From the NCBI GenBank assembly GCA_947365245.1, contig CANAWG010000009.1, forward strand, positions 1-64,000: a stretch of DNA of 64,000 bases, read 5' to 3'. Source of the stretch: an uncultured Oscillibacter sp. (GTDB lineage: Bacteria; Bacillota; Clostridia; Oscillospirales; Oscillospiraceae). Made by a program: the position numbers and the translations under genes. Numbering within the stretch: the first letter of the stretch is position 1; every line of letters begins with the position of its first letter. Positions 7,803 to 18,059 of the stretch are shown here, piece after piece. The notes under the pieces were generated by a model that ran no database searches, was not told the origin of the DNA, and worked only from the letters and a program-made list of their open reading frames with translations.

Positions 7803-8335
7803 GCGAGCAAAACTGTAAGCCGGGTTCTGTATTTGACAGTCATCTATCTAGGCGTGCCGTTGCCGGTACGCTCAAGCCACCTCCTGAGGACGGCCGGGCC
7901 AGCCTGTTGAGTCCTCCCACGGTGTTGCTCCGGATAGAGTTTACAGCGACGGACAGTTCCCAGCCGTCGGGTGCGCTCTTACCGCACCTTTCCACCCTTA
8001 CCATTGCGGCAAAACCGCAATGGTAAGGGTGGAAAGGCGTCCGCCCCCAAAGGGGGCGGACCGCTGCGGCGGGGTTGATTGAAATCGTGAAAGGCGGGCC
8101 TCGCCGACCCCTTTCACACTATCCCCCGCTTCCCGGCTTCGCTGCGCGATTGCCGGGACCGCAGTGATCCCTGTTCCTTATCAGCACGGTTTTACCGCAA
8201 TGGCGGTATATCTCTGTTGCACTTTTCCTGAAGTCGCCTTCGGCGGGCGTTACCCGTTATCCTTGCCCTGTGGAGCCCGGACTTTCCTCATGGACGGCCT
8301 TTCGGCCTGCCCACGCGACCGTCTGTTTTACTCGC
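7803..8335 (-). ncRNA. rnpB: RNase P RNA (type A) with a large P12 insertion
   Basis: Catalytic RNA that trims tRNA 5' leaders. On the minus strand the 5' end GCGAGTAAAAC pairs with the 3' end GTTTTGCTCGC (P1). Conserved blocks follow in order: GAGGAAAGTCCGGGCTCC (8265-8288 region), AGTGCAACAGAGA, GGTGCGGTAAGAGCGCACC, TAAACTC, and AACCCGGCTTACA close to the 3' end. Total length is 533 nt, well above the usual 350-400. The excess is one 180-nt block in the P12 loop flanked by a 10-nt direct repeat; removing it leaves 353 nt. The consensus promoter ends 7 nt before the P1 5' end. Confidence 0.95.
8014..8203. repeat. Structured 180-nt insertion in the P12 loop of rnpB, with 10-bp direct repeats
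   Basis: ACCGCAATGG occurs at 8014-8023 and again at 8194-8203, exactly 180 nt apart. Deleting one copy plus the DNA between restores a compact P12 hairpin. The inserted DNA folds extensively: 8039-8048 with 8052-8061, 8069-8074 with 8124-8129, 8087-8094 with 8110-8117, and 8131-8137 with 8152-8158. Its first 14 nt extend an inverted copy of adjacent core sequence, making a perfect 23-bp hairpin (7987-8009 with 8015-8037). Confidence 0.8.
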
Positions 8336-8341
8336 CCGTCT

Positions 8342-8370
8342 ATTTTACAGGAAAGGCGTGGGATTGTCAA
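8342..8370 (-). promoter_or_regulatory. Consensus promoter of rnpB
   Basis: Minus strand: TTGACA (8365-8370), 17-nt spacer, TAAAAT (8342-8347). Predicted start is at about 8335, matching the P1 5' end. The -35 box overlaps the stop codon of the upstream hydrolase gene. Confidence 0.9.
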
Positions 8371-9077
8371 CGGATAAAATCCCCGCCGGTTTCCCGCAGC
8401 CAGGCGGTCAGAGCGGACAGGTCCTCCGGCGTGTGGAACCAGTGCTCCGCGTGTTCCGCCGTCCGCAGGCGGCAGGAGAACCGCTCCGCGAAAGCGGCAG
8501 TAACAGCCCGGCCGCACAGGGTATCACGGCCTCCCGCCAGAATCTCCGTGGGAATCGGCCAGCGGCGGATGGGGTGGTCCCGCACATAGCAGAAATAATC
8601 CCAGTAGAGGGTCTGTCCCATGGGAGTGGGGATGGCCCTCTCCCGCTCCAGCCGCTCCGGGGAGACGCCGGACCAGGCCATCATGCTGCCGATCAGGGCC
8701 CCCATGTCCACCACGGGGGAGAGAAACCAGGCCCGCTCCACCCGGCGCTCCCCGCAGGCGAGCAGGCTGAAATAGGCGCCCATGCTGACGGCAAACAGCC
8801 CAACGCGCTTCCACCCAGCCTCCGCGTAGTCCAGCACGGCGGTGAGGTCATGGACGCAGACGGGCGGCTTGCAGAGGGTGGGCTCCGCCTTTCTCTCCCC
8901 ATGCTCCGGCAGGTCAAAGCTGAGGACCTGGCAGCCTCTGAACGTGTCCGCCAGGAGATGAAAGGGCGTGTCCTCCTTGTGGGACTGGGCCCCGTGAACG
9001 GCCACAAGCACGCGGTCCGACTCCGCCCCCCAGAGGGCGCAGGGAATGGTCTGGATTTGAAAGAGATGAGGGTTCAT
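8367..9077 (-). CDS. Alpha/beta hydrolase
   Basis: 236 residues. Core features: VLVAVHGAQSH (oxyanion region), SFDLPEHGE, nucleophile elbow AVSMGAY (G/A-x-S-x-G; Ser about residue 98), acid in ILAGGRD, and catalytic His in EHAEHWFH near the C-terminus. This resembles small serine esterase/lipase-like hydrolases; the substrate is unknown. Ribosome site aaaaaggaagtaccggcc. An extended -10 (TGGTATGAT, minus strand, near 9111-9119) may be its promoter. Monocistronic, followed at once by rnpB on the same strand. Confidence 0.85.
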   Translation of the reverse strand: MNPHLFQIQTIPCALWGAESDRVLVAVHGAQSHKEDTPFHLLADTFRGCQVLSFDLPEHGERKAEPTLCKPPVCVHDLTAVLDYAEAGWKRVGLFAVSMGAYFSLLACGERRVERAWFLSPVVDMGALIGSMMAWSGVSPERLERERAIPTPMGQTLYWDYFCYVRDHPIRRWPIPTEILAGGRDTLCGRAVTAAFAERFSCRLRTAEHAEHWFHTPEDLSALTAWLRETGGDFIR

Positions 9078-9172
9078 GGCCGGTACTTCCTTTTTCAGAG
9101 TGTTCTCATATCATACCACGGCGCTCCACGCACCGCAAGAGGCGAGGAAAAAGAGAAAATTTTCACGCCTCG

Positions 9173-9201
9173 TTGTAATTCGCAGCCGCTTGCGGTATAA
9201 T
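9173..9201 (+). promoter_or_regulatory. Sigma-A-type promoter of murD
   Basis: TTGTAA (9173-9178), 17-nt spacer, TATAAT (9196-9201), about 41 nt before the murD ATG. Confidence 0.8.
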
Positions 9202-9242
9202 TTCACTGTCTATTTTTTGGCGAACACGTAAGGAGCGGTTTC

Positions 9243-10619
9243 ATGACATTTGAGGATTACTTAAAGAGCTTACAGGGCAGGAGTGTGGCCGTCATCGGCA
9301 TCGGCGTGTCCAACCGGCCGCTCATCCAGCTTCTGCTCTCCCGGGGCGTCTCCGTCACCGCCTGTGACAAAAAGAGCCGGGAGGCCCTGGGCTCCCTGGC
9401 GGAGGAACTGGAGAGCCAGGGCTGCCGGCTGCGGCTGGGGGAGGATTACCTCCAGGGCCTGGACCAGGACGTGATCTTCCGCACCCCCGGGATGCGCCCG
9501 GACCTGCCGGAGCTGACCGCCGCCGTGGAGCGGGGGAGCCTCCTCACCAGTGAAATGGAGGTCTTTTTTGAGGTCTGCCCCTGCACGAAAATCGCGGTGA
9601 CCGGCAGCGACGGCAAGACCACCACCACCACCATCATAGCGGAGCTGCTGAGAGCCGCCGGGAAAACCGTCCACCTGGGAGGCAACATCGGCCACCCGCT
9701 GCTGGCGGAGACGGGGGAGATGAAGCCGGAGGATGTGGCCGTGCTGGAGCTGAGCTCTTTCCAGCTGATGACCATGACCCACAGCCCCCACATCGCCGTC
9801 GTCACCAATCTGGCCCCCAACCACCTGGATGTCCACCGGGATTTTGCGGAGTATATATCTGCAAAGGAAAATATCTTTATGCATCAAGCAGCAGACGATA
9901 TTGCCGTCTTCAACGCCGACAATGACATTACGCTTGAGGAGTCTGGCCGCGCCCCGGGCCGGGCCCGGCTGTTCTCCCGACAGAAAGAGGTGACGGACGG
10001 CGTGTTTCTGCGGGGAGACGCCGTCCTCGTCCGCCATGGCGGCGCAGAGCGGGAGGTTTTGAAGGTCTCCGGCATCAAGCTGCCCGGCGTCCACAATGTG
10101 GAGAACTACATGGCGGCTATCGCCGCCGTGGACGGCCTGGTCCCCGATGAGATCATCCGGAGGTTTGCCGCGGACTTCGGCGGCGTGGAGCACCGCATCG
10201 AGCTGGTGCGGGAGCTGGACGGCGTGCGCTGGTACAACGACTCCATCGCCTCCAGCCCAAGCCGCACCATCGCGGGGCTCCGCTCCTTTGATCGGAAGAT
10301 CATCCTCATCGCCGGCGGCAAGGACAAGGGCATCCCCTACGACGCCCTGGGGCCGGAGGTCAACGACCACGTAAAGCTGCTGATCCTCTGCGGCGCCACG
10401 GCGGGTGTGATTCGCCGGGCCGTGGAGCAGGCGGAGAACTACGGCGGGCTGGAGATCGTGGACGTGTCCGACTACCGGGAGGCGGTCTCCCTGGCCCGAA
10501 GCCGGACGGCGGCGGGGGACGTGGTGATGCTCTCCCCGGCCAGCACCTCCTTTGACCGCTTCGCCAACTTTATGGAGCGGGGCAGGGTGTTCAAGGAGAT
10601 CGTCAACGCTTTGAAATAG
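9243..10619 (+). CDS. murD: UDP-N-acetylmuramoyl-L-alanine--D-glutamate ligase
   Basis: Cytoplasmic Mur ligase that adds D-Glu to UDP-MurNAc-L-Ala in peptidoglycan synthesis. 458 residues, normal length. N-terminal Rossmann-like UDP-binding domain (VAVIGIGVSNRPL), P-loop GSDGKTTT at 121-128, central-domain NHLDVH, and the C-terminal domain WYNDSIASSP with the catalytic Mur pattern. It stands outside a dcw cluster and is followed by yunB and ligA. Confidence 0.96.
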   Translation: MTFEDYLKSLQGRSVAVIGIGVSNRPLIQLLLSRGVSVTACDKKSREALGSLAEELESQGCRLRLGEDYLQGLDQDVIFRTPGMRPDLPELTAAVERGSLLTSEMEVFFEVCPCTKIAVTGSDGKTTTTTIIAELLRAAGKTVHLGGNIGHPLLAETGEMKPEDVAVLELSSFQLMTMTHSPHIAVVTNLAPNHLDVHRDFAEYISAKENIFMHQAADDIAVFNADNDITLEESGRAPGRARLFSRQKEVTDGVFLRGDAVLVRHGGAEREVLKVSGIKLPGVHNVENYMAAIAAVDGLVPDEIIRRFAADFGGVEHRIELVRELDGVRWYNDSIASSPSRTIAGLRSFDRKIILIAGGKDKGIPYDALGPEVNDHVKLLILCGATAGVIRRAVEQAENYGGLEIVDVSDYREAVSLARSRTAAGDVVMLSPASTSFDRFANFMERGRVFKEIVNALK

Positions 10620-10671
10620 AGAAATACGTCCAAGCCGCCGCCGCATAGGATTGCCGGAGGAGGTGGCGATT

Positions 10672-13357
<2,686 letters not shown>

Positions 13358-13394
13358 CGGCGGAAGCCGCACTGCGGACAGAGAGGGGAGAGAG

Positions 13395-13604
13395 ATGGAT
13401 TCTATGGAACACAGGGACGCCGGAGAAGTGCTCCGGCGAATCGACAGCACCCTTTCGGAGATTGAACGCACACTGGACCAGATGCTGACACTGGCGGAGC
13501 TGTCCGCCAGCGATCTGAATGTGGACCGGGATACGCTGCAAAAAACCCTGGAGCGCTTGGGAAAGAAGATCGACCGCCTGGCGGACGGTATTCCGCCTCA
13601 GTGA
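13395..13604 (+). CDS. Small coiled-coil protein downstream of ligA
   Basis: 69 residues, no family recognised. Mostly charged helix with heptad-like spacing (EVLRRIDSTLSEIERTLDQML and LQKTLERLGKKIDRLADG), so probably a short coiled coil. gagaggggagagag precedes the ATG at 13395; another ATG at 13404 is possible. 37 nt after ligA, probably same transcript. Confidence 0.6.
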   Translation: MDSMEHRDAGEVLRRIDSTLSEIERTLDQMLTLAELSASDLNVDRDTLQKTLERLGKKIDRLADGIPPQ

Positions 13605-13626
13605 GCAAAAAGCGTTGAAATATAAG

Positions 13627-13651
13627 CATCCCCCGGCAAAGCCGAGGGATG
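13627..13651 (+). terminator. Hairpin after the ligA unit, weak terminator
   Basis: CATCCC-C-CGGC / GCCG-A-GGGATG, loop AAA, one mismatch; no clear T run follows. Confidence 0.35.
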
Positions 13652-13760
13652 GATTCCGGTCCAATTATTTTCTGCGTCTCCGTCTTTCACGCTATTTCAT
13701 CGGGCTGAATCACCCGTTTTCCTCTCTGCGCATATCCTGTGGGGAGGGGAGGGAAGCGGT

Positions 13761-14261
13761 ATGCAGCTGTATCCATACGACCGGAGGGCCGCCGTACTCT
13801 ACGCCCATCAGTGGGCCTATGGCCGTAATCCACGCTTCTACGACTACGAATACCTGGGCGGAGACTGCACCAACTTCGCGTCCCAGTGCATCTACGCCGG
13901 AAGCGGCGTCATGAATTTCACGCCCACCTATGGCTGGTACTACATCAACGCCGACCGAAAAGCCCCGGCCTGGACGGGCGTTCCGTATCTGTACAATTTT
14001 CTGACCAGGGGCAACCGCTCCGTCGGGCCGCTGGCGGAGCCCTGCGAAATCGAGGACCTGCTGCCGGGGGACCTGATCCAGCTCTCTTTCAAAGGAGAGG
14101 AGTTTCAGCACTCGCCCATTGTGGTTTCCGTTGGTGAACCGCCAACGCCGGAAAACGTCCTGATCGCCGCCCACAGCTACGACGCGGATTACCGGCCTCT
14201 GGCCACCTACGAGTACCAGAAGATTCGTTTTCTGCACATCGTCGGTGTCCTCCGGCCATGA
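13761..14261 (+). CDS. Amidase_6-type cysteine amidase/peptidase domain protein
   Basis: 166 residues that are essentially one putative amidase domain: start region YDRRAAVLYAHQWAYGRNP, then GGDCTNFASQCIYAG with presumed catalytic Cys36, and His117 in FQHSPIVV. The family is NlpC/P60-like and occurs in Firmicute cell-wall-associated or sporulation proteins. No signal peptide is visible, so it may act inside the cell or leave by another route. ggggaggggagggaagcggt is the ribosome site. Convergent with the recombinase gene across a strong hairpin. Confidence 0.8.
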   Translation: MQLYPYDRRAAVLYAHQWAYGRNPRFYDYEYLGGDCTNFASQCIYAGSGVMNFTPTYGWYYINADRKAPAWTGVPYLYNFLTRGNRSVGPLAEPCEIEDLLPGDLIQLSFKGEEFQHSPIVVSVGEPPTPENVLIAAHSYDADYRPLATYEYQKIRFLHIVGVLRP

Positions 14262-14271
14262 GCTTTTCGAC

Positions 14272-14305
14272 GAGAGAGCCCGCCTCAAAAGAGGCGGGCT
14301 CTCTC
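14272..14305. terminator. Convergent hairpin between the amidase and recombinase genes
   Basis: Perfect 15-bp stem (14272-14286 with 14291-14305), AAAA loop. No T run on either side, but the placement between two convergent stops fits a shared terminator. Confidence 0.6.
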
Positions 14306-14307
14306 AG

Positions 14308-15321
14308 TTAATCCGGATTTTTTCTTGTGCTTTTCACGTATGACAAGGGATTTGCCTTTGCGGCTACCCGCAGGGATTCGTTGTCGATATGGGTGTAGAT
14401 CTGGGTGGTATTCAGGTGGTCATGGCCCAGAACTTCCTGGACGGCGCGGACGTCCACGCCGTTTTGCAGCATCAGCGTCGCGGCGGTGTGGCGCAGCTTG
14501 TGGGAAGAGTACTGGGTGCTGTCCAGCCCCGCCGCCGTCAGCCGCTTTTTCACCATGGCGTGGACGGTGGAGCGGCTGATGCGCTCATTCTGGGCAGAGA
14601 GAAACAGGGCGTTCTCGTGGCGGCCGGTGATCTTCCGCCGCACGGCCAAATATCGGGAGATGGCGTCCTGACAGGCGTCGTTGAGATAGATAATCCGGAC
14701 CTTGTTGCCCTTGCCCAGAACCCGCAGGGCATCGCCTTGGATGTCATTGAGATTCAGGCCCACCAATTCGGAGATCCGCAGGCCGCAGTTGAGGAACAGC
14801 GTGAGAATACAGTAGTCCCGTTCCTGATTTTTACCGTCTACAGAGGATAAAAGGTTCAAGCTTTCGTCCAAAGTCAGGTATTTTGGCAAGGTTTTTCGCA
14901 GTTTTGGTGAATCCAAATCTTTGACAGGATTTTCACGAAGCAGATGGGCCTTGTTGGTCAGATAGTTGTAAAAGGACCGGATAGTGGCGATTTTCCGGGC
15001 TCTGGACGAGGCGTTAAGCCCGTACTCAGAGTTGCGGCTGTTGGGATGCTGGGGACGCTCCCGGCTGAGATAGGTCATGTAACCGTAGATATCCGTTAGA
15101 GACACGCCGGCAATCAGGTCGATGTCCACATCCATGATGTCAATCTCGTCCAGCGGTTTGTCAGCCAGAGCCGGGTCACGGATCTGCTTGATGTAACGGA
15201 AGAAATTCCGGAGGTCCAGAAAGTATTCGTCGACCGTGCGCTTGGAATGGGCCTTGACGTTTTCGTGATATGAGAGAAAATCCCGCAGAATCTGCGGCGC
15301 CTCGGTACGGTAGTCAGTCAT
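14308..15321 (-). CDS. Tyrosine recombinase (XerC/XerD type)
   Basis: 337 residues from the ATG at 15321. SAM-like N-terminal domain (RTVDEYFLDLRNFFRYI) and a catalytic domain with the whole active site: Arg182 (GLRISEL), Lys204, His274 and Arg277 (HKLRHTA), His300 (LGHDHLNTT) and Tyr309. Size and absence of an adjacent excisionase or phage genes fit a chromosomal Xer-type protein better than a prophage integrase. The frame stays open 165 nt upstream and the ATG has a poor ribosome site, so the start is uncertain. Confidence 0.8.
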   Translation of the reverse strand: MTDYRTEAPQILRDFLSYHENVKAHSKRTVDEYFLDLRNFFRYIKQIRDPALADKPLDEIDIMDVDIDLIAGVSLTDIYGYMTYLSRERPQHPNSRNSEYGLNASSRARKIATIRSFYNYLTNKAHLLRENPVKDLDSPKLRKTLPKYLTLDESLNLLSSVDGKNQERDYCILTLFLNCGLRISELVGLNLNDIQGDALRVLGKGNKVRIIYLNDACQDAISRYLAVRRKITGRHENALFLSAQNERISRSTVHAMVKKRLTAAGLDSTQYSSHKLRHTAATLMLQNGVDVRAVQEVLGHDHLNTTQIYTHIDNESLRVAAKANPLSYVKSTRKNPD

Positions 15322-15388
15322 AGTACTTGTTTGCGGACCAGCCGGCAAAACGCGCGCTATGGGCTGCCGGCGTGCTTTTTCCTCCCCC

Positions 15389-15420
15389 AAATTGAACAAA
15401 ATTTTTATTTTGTTCAATTT
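15389..15420. promoter_or_regulatory. 14-bp inverted repeat in the leader of the recombinase gene
   Basis: AAATTGAACAAAAT (15389-15402) and its exact reverse complement (15407-15420) around TTTT. It lies between a possible extended -10 (minus-strand TGGTATAAT at 15463-15471) and the ATG at 15321. Candidate operator or leader hairpin. Confidence 0.5.
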
Positions 15421-15633
15421 TCTGTATCCCCGCAAAATCCTCCTCCCCATGGTTTTTCGTGAATTATACCACGTTTCCGCCGTCAAGTCCAGCGCCGCTC
15501 ATTCCGCATACTTTCAAATTTCGCAAGGAAAAGGGTGTGTGCGGGAAAGAACTTGGCGGTTTTTTCCGCGCGATTATACGCGATTATAATCGACCCGCCC
15601 GCAGGCGTCTGCCTTTTGCTAACGGTTACGCAA

Positions 15634-15701
15634 AAATTCCCACTAGAGTGCAGTTTCCGGCGAAGCCGGAAGCGGAACGGTGGTGTGGATTTCTGACCTG
15701 G
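15634..15701. repeat. 68-nt direct repeat, copy 1
   Basis: Starts AAATTCCCACTAGAGTGCAG and aligns without gaps to copy 2 at 15799-15866, with about 12 mismatches. The two copies are offset by 165 nt in the 540-nt stretch between the recombinase ATG and the tRNA gene, which otherwise holds no ORF I would call. The repeat contains a small hairpin (TTTCCGGCGAAGCCGGAA). Confidence 0.75.
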
Positions 15702-15798
15702 AGTAAGCGGTCAAAACCGATTTTCCAACATCGAAGCCCCGCATCCCCGTCCCCCTCCGCCGCGAGTCCAGCGGAGCGAGTCGCGGTGGAAAGCGAAG

Positions 15799-15866
15799 AA
15801 ATTCCCACCGAAGTGCAGTTTTCGGCAAAGCCGGAAACGGAACGGCGGCGGGAATTTCTGAGCTGG
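15799..15866. repeat. 68-nt direct repeat, copy 2, abutting tRNA-Arg
   Basis: Second copy of the repeat at 15634-15701. Its last three bases are the CCA end of the minus-strand tRNA-Arg gene, so it lies immediately 3' of the tRNA. Confidence 0.75.
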
Positions 15867-15940
15867 TACGCCCGAGCGGATTCGAACCGCTGGCCTTCCG
15901 CTTAGGAGGCGGACGCTCTATCCTGCTGAGCTACGGACGC
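15864..15940 (-). tRNA. tRNA-Arg (anticodon CCT)
   Basis: 77 nt on the minus strand with encoded CCA. Acceptor stem GCGTCCG / CGGGCGT, D-arm TAGCTCAGCAGGATAGAGC, anticodon stem-loop TCCGC-CTCCTAA-GCGGA (anticodon CCT, reads AGG), and T-arm GCGGTTCGAATCCGC. Reads rare arginine codon AGG. Confidence 0.95.
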
Positions 15941-16040
15941 ATAGATAAAAAGCCGGTAAACTGCTGGCATTTTACCACGTTCTTGCCCGTCTGTCAATTG
16001 AAAGGGCATCATTGTACCGATCTTTTGGAAGACATCGGCC

Positions 16041-16077
16041 CCCTCTGCCGTCGGTCAAGCTGCGGCAGAGGGTTTTT
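16041..16077 (+). terminator. Plus-strand terminator with no assigned gene
   Basis: CCCTCTGCCG (16041-16050) pairs with CGGCAGAGGG (16063-16072), followed by TTTTT. No plus-strand ORF ends here; it may close an unrecognised transcript from the 15.94-16.04 kb gap, or be a relic. Confidence 0.6.
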
Positions 16078-16090
16078 GCTCTATCTCCTG

Positions 16091-16699
16091 TCATGCTCTA
16101 CAATTTTCAAAGCCAATGATTCCATTGTACATAATGTCAAATATTTTTATAAAGTCCTCTGCTGTTTCATGAAAATCCCGGTCATGCCAGCAAGATAAAA
16201 GCTCAAACCAGATTGCAAAATTTATCCGCAGACAATAGTCATACGCAATCCCACGTTTTATGATGTGGGTATCCCCTTTCGGGTCGACTGTGATTAAGTC
16301 ATACGCTCTCGCATGCTTTTGAAACGCCTGCCAAAAGCGTTCCCGGAAGTCCGCTTGATTATATCGGTTGAAAAATAGCGCCAAACAGTTCTTTTTCCGC
16401 TAGATGAGCTCGCAAACATTCTTCTCCTGTTCCAGTAAGAAGTAATTTTCCACCAAAACATCGTTTTTTTCTTTTGGAATATCGAATAGCAGCTGCAAAT
16501 ATTCTTCAAGAAAATCGGAGATCATCCACTCCATCGCATCCTGCACACTTTCAAAGTGATAATAAAATGTGGAACGATTGATTTCCGCCTCAGCAATAAT
16601 CTCCCGTACTGTCACTTTTTCAATTGGCCTGCTCTCACCCAATTTACAGAGAGCATCACTGATTCTCTGCTTTCCGTTAGCTTCTGATTTTCGATCCAT
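16091..16699 (-). pseudogene. TetR-family regulator split by one in-frame TAG
   Basis: The first 99 codons give a TetR N-terminus: RISDALCKLGESRPIEKVTVREI and the HTH IAEAEINRSTFYYHFESVQDAM. At 16400-16402 a TAG interrupts. The same frame then continues with RKKNCLALFFNRYNQADFRE and on for about 100 residues, ending at 16091 and resembling the TetR ligand domain. Together that is 202 sense codons plus the stop, the normal TetR length. Either a recent nonsense mutation or, less likely, read-through. The regulator is divergent from an isochorismatase-like lipoprotein gene that it may have controlled. Confidence 0.8.
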
Positions 16700-16781
16700 A
16701 CAACGATTTCCTCAACTTTGTTGCATTGTTTTAACCGATTCTGCGGGTTGCTATGGGAAGATAATCATGAGACAATAAAAT

Positions 16782-16863
16782 ACAGAGGCGGCGCCGCTCT
16801 GTTCTTTTTCTCGTTCATTATAGCATGGATGGGAGTGTCAAACAACTAAATTTTCAATTTTAG
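16782..16863. promoter_or_regulatory. Divergent control region between tetR and the lipoprotein gene
   Basis: Contains a near-palindrome centred on GGCGCC (16782-16802, ACAGAG...CTCTGT), a minus-strand promoter candidate TTGTTT-17-TATAAT (16840-16845 and 16817-16822) and a CTAAA...TTTAG inverted repeat (16846-16863) just before the lipoprotein ribosome site. The palindromes are candidate TetR operators. Confidence 0.45.
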
Positions 16864-16875
16864 GGGGGCACACAT

Positions 16876-17613
16876 ATGAAAAACTGGATCAGATTCTTTT
16901 TATGTATGGCTATCATCGGGACATTGACCGCCTGCGGCGGCCAGAGCAGCAGCGGAGATACCGGTGTTGAGGGAAAGATGCTTGCCCAGGAAGTGCAGGA
17001 AACCAGCGTAGAGGATTTGCCGGTGCATCAGCGGACAGCCTGGCAGAATGGAACCGGGTTTGATCCTGAGACGACTGCCATCCTGGTGATCGATGATTAT
17101 GGAGGTGACATTTACGGAGACACGACGCCGGAACAGGAGTTCCTCAACGCTTTCGATATCGTAAAGGCTGGCCGCAAGGCGAACTTGCCCATTCTCTTTG
17201 TAAACGACGCCCATCGGGAGGGTATCGATCTGGAACTGGAGCTTTGGGGTGAGCATGGTCTGGCCGGTGATGAAACCTCTCAGCCGCTGACCGGTTTTGA
17301 CGTTCAGGACAGCGATTATCTTCTGGTAAAGCGCCGTTACGATGGCTTCTTCCAGACAGATCTCGATCTCACGCTTCGGGAGCTGGGAGCCGACACGCTG
17401 ATTGCGTTTGGAACGGATACGAATATCTGTGTTCTGCAAACGCTCTCGAGTGCCTACAATCTTGGATATAAAATAATTGTTCCGGAGGATGCGTGCTCAA
17501 ATGAACTTGGTGTAGGGACCCATGAGGGCGCCATCGACTACTTTGACCAGTGCTACGGCGCACGGATTGTTTCCACTGAGACGATTATCCGTGAGATTAA
17601 GGCGGTTGCGTAA
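16876..17613 (+). CDS. Isochorismatase-fold (cysteine hydrolase) lipoprotein
   Basis: 245 residues. N-terminal lipoprotein signal with lipobox LTAC (Cys20), a short linker, then an isochorismatase-like hydrolase domain: VIDDYGGD with the catalytic Asp (73 or 74), Lys152 in LVKRRYDGFF, and Cys185 in DTNICVLQT form the expected triad. Most family members (nicotinamidase, isochorismatase) are cytoplasmic, so the predicted membrane anchoring outside the cell is unusual. Substrate unknown. Strong G-rich ribosome site before the ATG; divergent from the broken tetR. Confidence 0.85.
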   Translation: MKNWIRFFLCMAIIGTLTACGGQSSSGDTGVEGKMLAQEVQETSVEDLPVHQRTAWQNGTGFDPETTAILVIDDYGGDIYGDTTPEQEFLNAFDIVKAGRKANLPILFVNDAHREGIDLELELWGEHGLAGDETSQPLTGFDVQDSDYLLVKRRYDGFFQTDLDLTLRELGADTLIAFGTDTNICVLQTLSSAYNLGYKIIVPEDACSNELGVGTHEGAIDYFDQCYGARIVSTETIIREIKAVA

Positions 17614-17665
17614 GCAAACTCCGTCTGAAACTCTTTTCGCACAACATACTTTCTATAAACTATAA

Positions 17666-17698
17666 AAAGCCGTCCGGCGTCAAAAACCGGGCGGCTTT
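17666..17698 (+). terminator. Terminator after the isochorismatase-like gene
   Basis: AAAGCCGTCCGG (17666-17677) pairs with CCGGGCGGCTTT (17687-17698) with one G-U pair; 9-nt loop. Confidence 0.7.
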
Positions 17699-17837
17699 CC
17701 ATCTTCCTGAACCGCGTGGCCCACATACGGCCGCATTCCTACTTTTGCTGGCCAGGAAAGAGCAATCAGCGGCTTTTGCATGAAATTTCCCCGGACGGGT
17801 CAAGCTATGAAAAATTCGAAGAGATTGGATGATTGCC

Positions 17838-18059
17838 ATGAGCTTGATTCCCTGTACCAGTTCCTGCGTCTATCAGTCCGACGGCGTCTGCACGCTGGAC
17901 AGCGCCGCCGCCGCCGGGGTGCCCGCCCTGGGCGGCGCCTGCGTCCACTTCATTCCTGCGGACGCAAGGCGGCTCGGATCGCCTCACCGATATTTCGAGC
18001 CGGCAGCAGCTCCAGACCGGGAAATGTCCCCAGGCTCCCGGCCCGATGAGCTGGGATGA
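17838..18059 (+). CDS. Small Cys-rich protein, 3' end overlapping radA
   Basis: From ATG 17838 (or 17829, same frame) the reading is MSLIPCTSSCVYQSDGVCTL, then a CVHF motif at about residue 38. Four spaced cysteines followed by C-[IV]-H-F recall a small Clostridial family often mislabelled hydroxymyristoyl-ACP dehydratase, usually about 45-50 residues. Here the frame runs on to 18059 and overlaps the convergent radA by 110 nt, so the last 30 or so codons are probably not native and the ancestral stop may be lost. Weak ribosome site. Confidence 0.45.
   Translation: MSLIPCTSSCVYQSDGVCTLDSAAAAGVPALGGACVHFIPADARRLGSPHRYFEPAAAPDREMSPGSRPDELG

Noticed and set aside
9270-10646. 458-codon open frame antisense to murD
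   Set aside because: Mirror frame of a confirmed gene, no family features.
15463-15492. TTGACG...TATAAT as the recombinase promoter
   Set aside because: Spacer is only 12 nt; only an extended -10 reading is credible.
14308-15940. Prophage or island integrated at tRNA-Arg by the tyrosine recombinase
   Set aside because: No phage, excisionase or mobilisation genes nearby, and the 68-nt repeats do not duplicate the tRNA 3' end; fits a chromosomal Xer-type gene.
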